This document shows positions 38,519-47,444 of a stretch of DNA of 64,000 nt, piece after piece. A model generated the notes under the pieces. The model was not told where the DNA came from and searched no databases. It saw only the letters and a program-made list of their open reading frames with translations. Each line of letters starts with the position of its first letter. Position 1 is the first letter of the stretch. The stretch is from contig CBDBEU010000005.1 of assembly GCA_965204565.1 (NCBI GenBank), forward strand, positions 434,001 through 498,000, in the 5' to 3' direction. A program made the translations under genes and the position numbers. Source of the DNA: CBDBEU01 sp965204565 (GTDB lineage Bacteria > Pseudomonadota > Alphaproteobacteria > Rhizobiales > TMED25).

Positions 38519-39069
38519 AAACGCTCTAATTGGGGAATGTCGGGTGAAATATTGATCGCCTCGACCGTGCCGTCTTGGGCCATGCCTTCGATGATCACGC
38601 GCTCTCCGGGCTCCAGAACGCCCTGTCCGTGCAGTGAATTGAGGGGGATCATCTCTTTGCCATAGATCCGCGCGAACGCCCCGTCCCTGATCAGGCTGAC
38701 ATCATGCCGATCGGCGAAAATGACTTCGGGATCGGGATAGATTTCGCCATTTGCAAGCTGCGGCATGCGATGGTTCATGCGCCTCGGCAGGTCGCGGTTT
38801 TCATCATATGGCTCATAGGCCTCATGGGGCTCGGCATCAAAATGTGTCGGATGCACATTCGCCTGGCCTCCGGTCAACACCACCCCGTCGACGGTATCGA
38901 GAAATGTGGTGATATCGGCGACCTGCGGAGCTCCGGCAGACATCAACGGCATGGCACCGGCCACCTCGGCCAGTGCATGCAGATATTTCTCGCCAACCTG
39001 CTGGACGGCAAAGCGGGTCTCCACCACCCGCAGATTTCCAATTACGCCAACAACCGGCTTAGACATCAA
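38503..39069 (-). pseudogene. Gamma-glutamyl-GABA hydrolase-like class I amidotransferase, deleted and truncated
   Basis: PuuD-like start: KPVVGVIGNLRV, LHALAEVAGAMPLM, VDGVVLTGGQANVHP. At residue 93 (about 38790) the frame jumps from YEPYDENRD straight to LPRRMNHRM, removing about 35 residues that carry the GxCRG nucleophile Cys. It ends in an IS1380b tip just after GTVEAINIS, losing the HPE catalytic motif as well. Family members cleave gamma-glutamyl bonds, for instance in putrescine breakdown. Without Cys and His it cannot act. Confidence 0.8.
38524..38551 (-). mobile_element. Solo IS1380b right-end tip
   Basis: CTCTAATTGGGGAATGTCGGGT matches the right tip of the type b copies (as at 51319 and 59408, reversed) at nearly every base, with no transposase beside it. 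It marks a former insertion into the glutamine-amidotransferase gene, later removed by deletion. Confidence 0.7.
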
Positions 39070-39240
39070 TGCAGCTTCTGGTCCATCACCTAAAGGGCAC
39101 TATAAATAGCCGAGACCAATCGCGGCGGCGAGGGGTGGACATGGTGTCGGTCCTGCCGGTTGAGACCAGTGCCGGGACCGCTCCGCCGTAACAGTTTTGT
39201 CAGCAATGTGAAGAGGCTTGTTATCACAACTGCCCGAACC

Positions 39241-39930
39241 TTACCGCCCGTCACGGGCGTGGTTACCATATGCCGCCCAATAGGAAGGGGCGACTCCGCC
39301 CGCCCCACCCACAATGTTTCCTGCGGTCACCACGATGAGATTGAGTGCAGCAGCGCTCACCGTGATATCGGCACCGGCAATTTCTCCTGCCGGCAACAGA
39401 TACATATTGGCCATCGAATGCTCAAAACCGAGTGCGACAAAGGCGGTTATCGGCCAGATGATGGCCAGCACCTTGCCGGCGACGCTGCGGGCCGCGAATG
39501 TAAGCCATACCGCCAGGCACACCAGCGCGTTGCACAAAATCGCGCGGGCAAATAGCTGGCTGGTCTCAAGCGACAATTTGGCCTCGGTTATGCCCGCCGC
39601 AGTATCGCCCATCGCACCGGTCAATGTGCCGCTTGTCGCCATCAGACAGGCAATGATCGCAGCGCCAATGAAATTGCCGAGATAGACAATCAGCCAGTTG
39701 CGTGCCAGCGCCAGTGTTGAGACCAGCCCGTCCACCCAGGCCATGACGATCAGCGCATTGGCGGTGAACAATTCAGCACCGCCAAGAGCGATGAAGGCAC
39801 CGGCCAGGATGAATAGCTCCAGAAGCTGGCGAATGCTCGCCCGTGTTGTTTTGGCAACGCCGGCCTGTTCGATCCTGAGAGCGATCTGGGTGGGTTTAAA
39901 GGCGTCAATGCCAATCGGCTCTTGTGGCAT
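39241..39930 (-). CDS. Formate/nitrite transporter family protein, internally deleted
   Basis: 229 residues from the ATG at 39928-39930; the family has about 260-280. Reads ELFILAGAFIALGG then directly AELFTANALIVMAW near residue 50; related proteins have about 33 more residues there (end of helix 1 and start of helix 2 of the pentameric FNT channel). The rest is normal, including LARNWLIVYLGNFIGA, FARAILCNALVCLAVW and the late HSMANMYLLPAGEIAG. The frame stays open, but loss of this segment probably abolishes transport of formate, nitrite or a related anion. Confidence 0.75.
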   Translation of the reverse strand: MPQEPIGIDAFKPTQIALRIEQAGVAKTTRASIRQLLELFILAGAFIALGGAELFTANALIVMAWVDGLVSTLALARNWLIVYLGNFIGAAIIACLMATSGTLTGAMGDTAAGITEAKLSLETSQLFARAILCNALVCLAVWLTFAARSVAGKVLAIIWPITAFVALGFEHSMANMYLLPAGEIAGADITVSAAALNLIVVTAGNIVGGAGGVAPSYWAAYGNHARDGR

Positions 39931-40081
39931 ATCATGATGTTCCTTGTCACAGTGACGAGATGGTCCGTTGCGCGGGACACGCCATTGTCTGCCACCAACA
40001 GGGATTGAATACATTGATTTCGGTCAACGCTGACCGCGATGGCGCGATCAGCCTGAGAATGGCTCAGTCTGCCGGGGCAAT

Positions 40082-40558
40082 CTAGCGGTCAGAACGGCAA
40101 AGGCCGGCCAGCCGGTTCAGCAGATAGAGTGCTGCGCCGCGATCATCCGGATCGCTGATCAGAAAGGTCATCTGCACTGCCTGATATTCGCGCTCGTCCA
40201 GCCAGACGGTAATGCCACCCTTGACAATGATCCCGCCTGCGTCCGGATTGGCGCGCAAGGCGGCATAGTCGAGCACTAGGTCGACCTCGACCGGGGCGGA
40301 ATTCCGCGAAACACCAAGCTGGGCATAGCAGTCATCATATTCGTAAAAATCGACCGGGCCAGCGAAGTCCGATTTGCCCATTCCCGGTTCGGCCGGCACC
40401 GAAAGTGCGACCACGGATATGTACTCGGCGAGGTCGTCCTGCAGGAAGGTCACGAGTTTGAGGTCAACTGCCCCTGCCGGAGCGCCAATCAGGATTGAGC
40501 CCAGAGAAAGGATCACCCCGCAACTCACCATCCACCAGGCAGCGAATCTGTCAAACAT
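40082..40558 (-). CDS. Secreted protein of unknown function
   Basis: 158 residues from an ATG at 40556-40558 that opens a signal peptide (WWMVSCGVILSLGSILIGAPAGA); an earlier ATG at 40597 would leave a long polar extension before it. The mature part is acidic, with two cysteines (DDCYAQLG and LAGLCRSD) and a beta-rich middle. No family recognised. Lies 35 bases downstream of a 41-residue membrane protein on the same strand, likely one transcript. Confidence 0.6.
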   Translation of the reverse strand: MFDRFAAWWMVSCGVILSLGSILIGAPAGAVDLKLVTFLQDDLAEYISVVALSVPAEPGMGKSDFAGPVDFYEYDDCYAQLGVSRNSAPVEVDLVLDYAALRANPDAGGIIVKGGITVWLDEREYQAVQMTFLISDPDDRGAALYLLNRLAGLCRSDR

Positions 40559-40593
40559 GCGCGACTGCCAACTCGACTGGCCCCAACCGGGGC

Positions 40594-40719
40594 TCACCTG
40601 ACAATCGCGACCAACACCAACGCGGCCACAGCCAATGCGAGTGATATCGCCAAAACATAGCGCATGCCATGACCGGTCACGCCCTGGCGTGCATCATCGG
40701 CACTTTTTTCCGTCGTCAT
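40594..40719 (-). CDS. Small single-pass membrane protein
   Basis: 41 residues: a charged N-terminus (TTEKSADDARQGVTGHG) followed by one membrane helix (MRYVLAISLALAVAALVLVAIV). The ARQG-x-TGH-x-x-RYVL pattern recurs in tiny proteins of many alphaproteobacteria. GAGGAG lies 7 bases before the ATG. Function unknown. Its stop is just upstream of the secreted protein gene at 40082-40558. Confidence 0.6.
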   Translation of the reverse strand: MTTEKSADDARQGVTGHGMRYVLAISLALAVAALVLVAIVR

Positions 40720-40936
40720 GGAATCAACTCCTCACAGATGTTCCAACGCACTGAGTTTGGCGCCCGATAGTCGCATGAGGGCAAATCAATCATGGTCACG
40801 AAGTGGGGATGCCGGCATATTCCAATACGGTCGGCAATGCCGCCTGCAACCATTGGAAATCAGGCACGTTGACAGCTAGTAGAGTCAGCCCCTCAGGGGT
40901 ATAAGTTGGTCAACAAAACCTGTGGGGAGGGGAATT

Positions 40937-41446
40937 ATGAGCTTGGGAATCGGTCGATTGGGCCATATCGGCATACATGTCACCGACATCGAACAGTCGA
41001 TCGACTGGTATCGCAAGGTTGTCGGCCTGAAAGTTACCGGCCAGTGGACACCGCCGCCGCCGCGTGGCACGATGTGCTTCATGCGCATCGATCAGATGCA
41101 CCACAATGTCGTTCTGTTCGAAGTCCCCAAGGAGGTCGATCGCGGCGGCATGAACCTCACGGATTCGGCCAAGCGCAAGATTGGCGGCTTGCACCATATA
41201 GCTTTCGAATTTCCTGAGCGCGAAGACTGGCTTCACGCACTCGATCATGTGCGCGCATGCGGTGTTGAACTGGTCTCCGGACCCTATGTGCATGGACATG
41301 AAGCGCAGGACGAAAAAGGGTTTCAGGGCGGCAGCGGCAGCCACGCCTTTTACTTCTGCGATCCGGATGGCAATCGCATCGAGTTCTATTGCTGGATGAT
41401 GAATGTCTCCAGATCGAGCGTCGCGGCGCCAAAGCCGGATCTCTAG
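40937..41446 (+). CDS. VOC superfamily protein (glyoxalase / extradiol dioxygenase-like)
   Basis: 169 residues starting at the ATG at 40937 after GGGGAGGGG. One vicinal oxygen chelate domain: LGHIGIHVTDIEQSIDWYRKVVGL with the first metal His, GGLHHIAFEFPE with the second, and DPDGNRIEFYCW with the Glu ligand. This ligand set suits Fe(II) or Mn(II) dioxygenases acting on catechols, or related isomerases. Not linked to an aromatic pathway here; next to it is a hairpin terminator and then IS1380b copy 2. Confidence 0.85.
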   Translation: MSLGIGRLGHIGIHVTDIEQSIDWYRKVVGLKVTGQWTPPPPRGTMCFMRIDQMHHNVVLFEVPKEVDRGGMNLTDSAKRKIGGLHHIAFEFPEREDWLHALDHVRACGVELVSGPYVHGHEAQDEKGFQGGSGSHAFYFCDPDGNRIEFYCWMMNVSRSSVAAPKPDL

Positions 41447-41481
41447 GCGCAGATCTCCAGCCGTTTTTCTTGTTAAAGGAC

Positions 41482-41498
41482 CCTGCCCGACGGGCAGG
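41482..41498 (+). terminator. Hairpin after the VOC gene
   Basis: CCTGCCC and GGGCAGG with a 3-base loop, followed by ACTCTTT, 35 bases past the stop. Compact but plausible terminator. Confidence 0.5.
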
Positions 41499-41536
41499 AC
41501 TCTTTCCGCCGGGGCGCTTGTACATACCTGAGCCCA

Positions 41537-42658
41537 CATTTCCCAGGTAACGTGACGTTTTCGCGCCTCCGACAGCCGGTAACATGTTATATTTCAGCAT
41601 GTTGTGTGGGCTGTAGGGGGGTGGATCACCCGCAGGGTGCAGGCGAAACGGGTGATATCAGGCGCGGTTTCGACAGTCGGGGGTGGCTGGCGGGTGCGGC
41701 CGGAATGCCATGGCTCGAAGATCGGTTCCGACGGTGGCCTGTTGCCGTTCCGGGAGTTGGACGAGACCCCGGGATTGAACGATATTACCGGCGGTCCTCT
41801 CGGAGATATGCGAACCGTCCACAACCGTCTGCATTCCGTGGTCGGGCTTTTGCAGCAGTCGGGCTTCGGGCGATCGGCCGGATATGATGATGTGAGTGAC
41901 GCGGAACGTCCGGCGCTTGATCCGGTGATGCGGCAGGTGGCCGGAGGGCACGGCGTTGATGACGAAGCTGCGTCTGCCGGCCGGATGGGGCGGTTCGAGA
42001 CCGGAGTGTCGGAGGCCGCCGACAATCGCGGTGCGCCGGCGGACGTATCCGGTCAATGGATCGATCGGGCTCACGCCGCGATGGCGCCCGAATGGATCAC
42101 ACCGGACATGGACGGTTCGGTCGGCCCGCCCCACGGCGCGCAGGAAGGCACCGCCTGGAACGGGCATTTCGGCTGCATGTGCCATCACCCTTTTGTTCGT
42201 CCTTAACCGGTTTGGCTGCTTCGAACGCCGTTCATTGCGCCCCGGCAATGTTCACAGCGCCGATGGCCGGGAAAATGTGCTCAAGCCGGTGTTGGCGCGA
42301 TATGCGGATCGTGAGCTGATGCGGTTCTTCCGGGCCGATGCCGCTTTTGCCGTCCCGGAGCTCTACAAGACGCCGGAGGCGGAAGGCTGTTCCTACGCCG
42401 TCCGGCCTGGGAAGACCGCTGTTTCGGAAAGCAGGGTTGCGCCTGTGCTCAAGCGCCCCGCGGATCGCCCGCCGACCCATGTGCGGTGCATCTGCGGCGA
42501 CTTCGCGTATCAGGCCGCGTCACGGGACAAACCGTCATGGGACAAATCATGGCGGGTCGTCGCCGAGGTTGAACGGCATCGGGGTGACTTGTTCCCGAAG
42601 ATCGGCTTCCCAAAGATCGGCTTCGTGGTCACCGACCTGCCGATGGGGCCGGACCATG
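41537..42658 (+). mobile_element. IS1380-family element, type b, copy 2 (right end missing)
   Basis: Starts at the left tip (CACATTTCCCAGGTAACGTGACG) and reads on the plus strand: GFGRSAGYDDVSDAERPALDPVM, EWITPDMDGSVG, LNRFGCFERRSLRPGNVHSADG, PVLARYADRELMRFFRADAAFAVPE. It stops near 42658, just after DLPMGPD, where a reversed IS630/IS3 chimera begins. Two separate 15-base tandem duplications, at 42524-42553 and 42598-42627, are unique to this copy. Frameshifted and incomplete. Confidence 0.82.
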
Positions 42659-42659
42659 C

Positions 42660-42979
42660 GCCTGCCAAATCCTGTACATCGTCGAGGCCGCCAACCCCGC
42701 AGCGTCCCCATTGCGCGCAACGTCCGATGCGTCGCTTCGTGCGGCTGCGGTGACGGCGTCGGACGGATCACCCTCGGCCGTTCTTTCACCCGGCGTCTCC
42801 GGCGTGCCGGGCGGGCGGCTTTTCTCGCGGAGCAGACCATCCACGCCTTCAGCCATGAACCGTTCCTGCCGACGCCGGACGCATTTCTTCGACAGCTCCG
42901 CCAGCGTCATCTCTTCGCGGATCGCCTCAAGCGCGACCTTGGCCTTGAACTCGGGCGAATGGTTCTTTCTCTTCGTCAT
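42660..42979 (-). mobile_element. Chimeric transposase scrap: IS3 orfA head, IS630 body
   Basis: One minus-strand open frame joins two unrelated transposases. Residues 1-32 (MTKRKNHSPEFKAKVALEAI…LAELSKK) are the start of an IS3-family OrfA with its helix-turn-helix. From residue 33, RRRQERFMAEGVDGLLREKSRPPGTP and LAASTMYRIWQAHGPAP are IS630. The DDE core of both is missing. Probably an accidental deletion junction. Confidence 0.7.
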
Positions 42980-43072
42980 CCTGGATCGTGTCTCTCGTCA
43001 GGCGATCCACCTTGACAACAGGCCCGGAATCCCGCGACCACCTCTCTGGACGGACGCGGTGCGCGGTTTAAT

Positions 43073-43432
43073 CTGACGAAATTGGTGCCGATGTTTGAAG
43101 ATGTGCATGAACGATTGGCGGGTGTCCTTATTGAGTGCCTGCCTTATGGCGAATTTATCAAGCGCTACGACCGCAAAACTACGCTGTATTATCTTGATCC
43201 GCCGTATTTCAACAGTGAGAAGGACTATGGTAAGGACATGTTCAGTCCGGACGATTTTGAGCGTTTAGCAAGGCTTTTAAGCGTCATCAAAGGCCGCTTT
43301 ATTATGAGCCTAAATGATGTGCCGCAAGTGCATGAAATCTTCGCTGACTTCACTATAGAGGCTGTGAACACGACCTATGGATTATCGGCGGGAGTCCAAA
43401 CCTCGGCTAAGGTGGTCATAATATCAAACTAA
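43073..43432 (+). pseudogene. DNA adenine methylase (D12 class), C-terminal fragment
   Basis: About 118 residues of a Dam-like N6-adenine methyltransferase: YGEFIKRYDRKTTLYYLDPPYFN holds catalytic motif IV (DPPY), and FIMSLNDVPQVHEIFADF and SAKVVIISN are the usual closing blocks. The N-terminal SAM-binding FxGxG part and target domain are absent. Such genes are commonly phage-borne. Base composition is lower in GC than the chromosome around it. Transposase scraps lie directly upstream. Confidence 0.8.
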
Positions 43433-43601
43433 CTGGGGATTGCGCTTTGAATTCAAATTATACTTGAGGTTGAATTCGAATGTCGCGCTGCAGCCGCGCA
43501 CAAGGCTTTCATTGCACAGGGCTTTCATCGACCGCCTGCACGGATGGAACCGTCACCCCATGATTGAAGTGTAACCAAGGAGAGAAGGAAACGAAGCCGT
43601 A

Positions 43602-43976
43602 TCAACACCCTTTGTAATTCTCGGCAACACATTCACGGGCCAGTTTCTGAGCCGCAGAGATATCTGTAGAAGTCATTTTACTTGCTACACTCTCTCTATA
43701 TTCAGCCGCATATTCATGCCCGGATAATGCTGCTATATTCCGCCACATATGGGTACGGATATTGTCCTGCGGGACACCCTTTCCATTGTAATACATCAAA
43801 CCCAGATTGAACTGGGCAAAGGCATTCCCCTGTTCGGCAAGGGGCGTCCATTCTTTGAGTGCAGTCGCAAAGTCGCCGTTCTCAATGGCAGCAACACCTT
43901 TATCAAGATCCGCGGTCCAACCGGGGAATGAGATGAGTGACAGCAGCAGCAGAGGTATGATCAATAAAGTTTTCAT
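43602..43976 (-). CDS. Sel1-repeat secreted protein
   Basis: 124 residues with a signal peptide (TLLIIPLLLLSLISFPGWTA) and a mature part of about 1.5 Sel1/TPR units: GDFATALKEWTPLAEQGNAFAQFNLGLMYYNGKGVPQD. The closing ISAAQKLARECVAENYKGC is typical of short gammaproteobacterial-style Sel1 proteins. Sel1 repeats mediate protein contacts; role here unknown. Richer in AT than the surroundings and placed between mobile scraps, so probably acquired with the neighbouring methylase fragment. Confidence 0.78.
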   Translation of the reverse strand: MKTLLIIPLLLLSLISFPGWTADLDKGVAAIENGDFATALKEWTPLAEQGNAFAQFNLGLMYYNGKGVPQDNIRTHMWRNIAALSGHEYAAEYRESVASKMTSTDISAAQKLARECVAENYKGC

Positions 43977-44052
43977 GGCGGAACGATAGGTCGCCTTTTT
44001 TCAAGTTTAAAGACCTGTGAACGCGAGCATGCTCTCTTGCGTGCTACACGGA

Positions 44053-46045
44053 TCCTGGGGTCCGGCCCCGATAATTGTCTTCCCGATTTGATCCGAGGAT
44101 GGTTCATTGCCTCCGATGAGGAGTTAACGAGATGTATGATTTCTTCTGGTTTTCCGATTCTCAGCGGGCCCGGATCGCGCCGCTTCTGCCGACCGATGTG
44201 CGCGGCAGGAAGCGCGTTGATGATCGTCCTGTGCCGAGCGGGACCGTCCATGCTCTGCGCTGTGGCGGTCGCCGGGCCGACTGCGCCGCTATCCACGGGC
44301 CGAAGAAGACGCTCTTCAACCGCTTCGTCAACTATAAATAGAGATTTAAAAAAATGAAACTATTAAAATCACCTCATGGTTTACTATCACTATTGTTAAT
44401 AATGTTAATGAGTTTTTTCTCTATTGATTCGTATTCTATAGCTGGAGGAATAAGATCTAATGGAACAAAAAATGGTGAAAACTGTGGGATGAAATCTTCA
44501 AATGGTTCAGCCTCTGAGCTGAATGAAATCAACTGCATGTTAAACCCTGAAAGCTGTCTTCATAACGCCGCTTGGTATGAGGATCGGGACAATTCAATGT
44601 CCCCTGTTTCTACTAAAGAGGGAGTTGGGGCTGCCATGGCTACCTTTTGGACTTTGAATGGCTTTTCTCAAGGAATTCAAGTTTGTCCTGGGGTTTATTT
44701 AGCTACAGCTCATGGAGTTTTAGATGATCCACGAAAAGCGAGAAAAGAAAATCGCTCCTTAAGAGAGCCTGTTCGAAACTCAGTTACAGTTGCTGCTTAC
44801 CCTATAAATCCAAAGAATGTGACAGACGCCAGTCAAAGTAACTCTCAGTTTGTGTCTCCTAGAATAAATAATCCTTCTGCCTGGGATGAGCCCTCTACAG
44901 ATTATGTTTTTGTAAAAGTAGATAAAGCTCTTAGGCCAAATAATTTTGTAAGACCAGTAAGAAGTTCAACGCAAAGAATAGTGAATGCTTCAAGAAGTGG
45001 TGAAATAGATGTTCATCTTTATAGGCCAAAAACTAGATTTAATACTGATTCAAGTGGAACTCCTGATTTTAATCCACAAACATTAAGCCAGCAAACTCCT
45101 AATGACATTGCAGACCTTTATCAATCCCCATTGAGAGTTAACGAGCCGTGTGAGCTATTAGACATTTATTGGAGTTTTGGGAGTTTTGTTACAAGTTACT
45201 GTCCCGTAGAACAGGCCGTTTCTGGTAGTCCCAACATTGCGACAATTAATGGTGAAGACTATTTGGTAGGTTTGCAAACTAGAGGAGATAACCGCACCTA
45301 TAGCAAAAGCTCAAAAGACAATTTTAATAATCCTTTTGTTGTTTCTTCTGAGTTCTGCAATGATTATAAATCAGTCTGTGGCCAACCCTGTGCTGAGTTA
45401 GATGAAGTGTTACAATAAAAGATTAATGAAATCTCACTTTGATACGATTTACTAACTCCGGGACGAGCGCGGTATATGGGAAGGTATCTTCAGCGCTTCG
45501 GCAGGCGCCGAGGATACGCCTGACCGGCTGTTCATCGACATCCCGCATCAAGGTTCATCGCTGCGCCGGCGGCGGAAAAGGGGGCCCTGGCCCCCATGCC
45601 CCCCATGGTATCGGCCGCACCAAAGGCGGACGCAACACCGGGCTCCACGCCGTCCGCGACCACAAGGGCCGCCCCGTGTTTTGTCAATTGCGTCCTGCTC
45701 CCGACGCCCGGCAACGTGCATGATTGCAAGGTCGCACAGCGCTGCATCGAGGCCATGCCGCCATCCGCCGAACCTGTCGCCGACAAAGGTCGTGACGGCC
45801 GGGAACTGCGCGAATGGCTTGAAGAGTGGGACCGGGCCCGTCATACCGTCGCGAAAGAACCGCAGGATCCGATATCACTACGATCGGGCCGTCTACAGGG
45901 AGCGAAATATCATCGAACGCATGTTCTGCCGCCTCAAAGACCGGCGGCGCATCGCAACGCGCTTCGAGCGCAACATAAAACGCCATGGCAGCTATCGCGC
46001 TCGCCGCAGCCCTTATCTCGTGGCTATAATGAGTCTGGACCCTAG
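44053..46045 (+). mobile_element. IS5-family element split by an AT-rich insert
   Basis: Imperfect terminal inverted repeats CTGGGGTCCGG (left, 44055) and CTAGGGTCCAG (right, reversed, about 46035-46045) frame the element. The transposase starts at 44131 (MYDFFWFSDSQRARIAPLLPTD … KKTLFNRFV) and resumes at about 45460 (GIWEGIFSA, then DTPDRLFIDS, LTPGNVHDCKVAQRCIEA and YRERNIIERMFCRLK). Without the 1124-base insert (44334-45457) it would be about 870 bases, normal for the group. AACT occurs at both insert edges. The second half also has several frameshifts. Confidence 0.78.
44354..45418 (+). CDS. Putative secreted trypsin-like serine protease, AT-rich cargo
   Basis: 354 residues with a signal peptide (SLLLIMLMSFFSIDSYS). 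Candidate catalytic triad of an S1-like peptidase: His120 in LATAHGVLDD, Asp183 in STDYVFVKVDKAL, Ser290 in QAVSGSPNIATINGEDYLVG. Eight cysteines in the mature part may pair in the periplasm or outside. The gene is strikingly AT-rich beside its high-GC surroundings, with AGA/AAA codons and no strong ribosome site. It fills an insertion inside an IS5 transposase. Donor unknown, clearly low-GC. Family call rests on spacing of the three motifs, which are divergent from textbook TAAHC and GDSGG. Confidence 0.6.
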   Translation: MKLLKSPHGLLSLLLIMLMSFFSIDSYSIAGGIRSNGTKNGENCGMKSSNGSASELNEINCMLNPESCLHNAAWYEDRDNSMSPVSTKEGVGAAMATFWTLNGFSQGIQVCPGVYLATAHGVLDDPRKARKENRSLREPVRNSVTVAAYPINPKNVTDASQSNSQFVSPRINNPSAWDEPSTDYVFVKVDKALRPNNFVRPVRSSTQRIVNASRSGEIDVHLYRPKTRFNTDSSGTPDFNPQTLSQQTPNDIADLYQSPLRVNEPCELLDIYWSFGSFVTSYCPVEQAVSGSPNIATINGEDYLVGLQTRGDNRTYSKSSKDNFNNPFVVSSEFCNDYKSVCGQPCAELDEVLQ

Positions 46046-46236
46046 CTGCAGTTGCGGAAAAAAGTTGAGGCAGCGGCCTGAGATCGCTGTTTTTCATCGA
46101 TGGCATTGCGAATTCTTGCAATTTCTGATTCACAGGCGCCGATTCGATCGCTGAGTTCGTCGATCGACAGCGTTGCCAGATCTTCCCCCAGCACAATCTC
46201 CTGGCGCTTGCGGCCCGGCTCCAGATCGTCTTCCAT
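46042..46236 (-). CDS. DUF1192 family protein
   Basis: 64 residues from the ATG at 46234-46236: IVLGEDLATLSIDELSDRIGACESEIARIRNAIDEKQRSQAAASTFF. This acidic, coiled-coil-like short protein is conserved in alphaproteobacteria, usually next to the quinone oxidoreductase and DUF1013 genes as here. The last residues RNCS and the TAG stop are supplied by the right tip of the IS5 element, so the native C-terminal few residues have been replaced. Function unknown. Confidence 0.85.
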   Translation of the reverse strand: MEDDLEPGRKRQEIVLGEDLATLSIDELSDRIGACESEIARIRNAIDEKQRSQAAASTFFRNCS

Positions 46237-46326
46237 CACGCCCTCCAGCCTAGTTTCCGAACAGCCGGTATTCCATGCTATCGGGACGGGTTGAATTTTG
46301 CGAGTCAGCCACTCACACAATAGCTG

Positions 46327-47343
46327 ATGGAGACGCGAACCTTGGCGACCCTTCCCGAGACGATGACACATATTGCGATTTCAGAACCCGGTGGACCGGA
46401 GGTACTGATCGCCGAAACCATGGCCGTGCCCGAACCGGGAGCCAATGAAATCCTGATCAAGGTCGAGGCAGCCGGGGTTAACCGGCCTGACATTGTGCAA
46501 CGCCAGGGTCACTATCCGCCGCCTCCCGGCGCATCGTTGACGCCAGGTCTTGAGGTCGCAGGCGAGATTGTGGCGCTAGGGCCCGAAGCACAGCGCTATG
46601 AGACCGATGCCCGCGTGACAGCGTTGGTCGCTGGCGGCGGCTATGCAGAATATTGCATTGCCCATGAAGATTCAGCACTGCGCATCCCGGAGCCCTTGTC
46701 GATTGTCGGGGCTGCGGCCCTGCCTGAGACCTTTTTCACCGTTTGGACCAATGTGTTCGATCGTGGCGGACTTTGCGAGGGTGAGACATTTCTGGTTCAT
46801 GGCGGCTCCAGCGGCATCGGAACCACTGCCATTCAATTGGCCCATCATTTCGGCGCACGGGTGTTTGCCACCGCCGGATCGGCCGAAAAATGCAGACGAT
46901 GTGAGGAGCTGGGAGCGTTACGCGCAATCAATTACCGGGAAGAGGATTTCGTTGTGGTGATCAAGGAAGAGACCGGCGGGCGCGGTGCTGATCTGATTCT
47001 CGATATGGTTGGCGGTGATTACGCGCCACGCAACTATTCGGCAGCAGCTCGAGGCGGACGCATCGTACAGATCGCCTTTCTGCGTGGCGCAAAGGCAGAG
47101 ATCGATTTAGCAAGGTTGATGCTCAGGCAACTCACCCATACAGGCTCAACCTTACGCGCGCGCACCCCGGCACAGAAGTCAGCGATTGCGCGCGCGCTTG
47201 AAGATCGTGTATGGCCGCTGCTCGATCAGGGTCTGATCGCGCCGGTGATCGACTCCACCTTCGCGCTTGGCGATGCGGCCAAGGCACATGAGCGCATGGA
47301 AGCTGGTGAACATTTCGGCAAGATCATGCTCAAGGTTTCATGA
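46327..47343 (+). CDS. NAD(P)H-quinone oxidoreductase, zeta-crystallin/PIG3 type
   Basis: 338 residues of the zinc-less medium-chain dehydrogenase superfamily. GVNRPDIVQRQGHYPPPPGAS near the start, GLEVAGEIVALG, the PETFFTVWTNVF block of the PIG3 group, NADPH-binding GGSSGIGTTAIQLAHHFGARVFATAGS and RGADLILDMVGGDY. Reduces quinones by NADPH. Start at 46327 is favoured because TLATLPETMTHIAI aligns with relatives; an ATG at 46363 is possible. Divergent from DUF1192 and followed by the DUF1013 gene on the same strand. Confidence 0.88.
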   Translation: METRTLATLPETMTHIAISEPGGPEVLIAETMAVPEPGANEILIKVEAAGVNRPDIVQRQGHYPPPPGASLTPGLEVAGEIVALGPEAQRYETDARVTALVAGGGYAEYCIAHEDSALRIPEPLSIVGAAALPETFFTVWTNVFDRGGLCEGETFLVHGGSSGIGTTAIQLAHHFGARVFATAGSAEKCRRCEELGALRAINYREEDFVVVIKEETGGRGADLILDMVGGDYAPRNYSAAARGGRIVQIAFLRGAKAEIDLARLMLRQLTHTGSTLRARTPAQKSAIARALEDRVWPLLDQGLIAPVIDSTFALGDAAKAHERMEAGEHFGKIMLKVS

Positions 47344-47444
47344 GCACGATTGTTTCGCATGCGGTAATGCCTACATTCATGCGATCATCGACAAGCTGAA
47401 TACCATTCCCGTTGTGGCTTAACGACGGAGCAAAGGAGATCACC

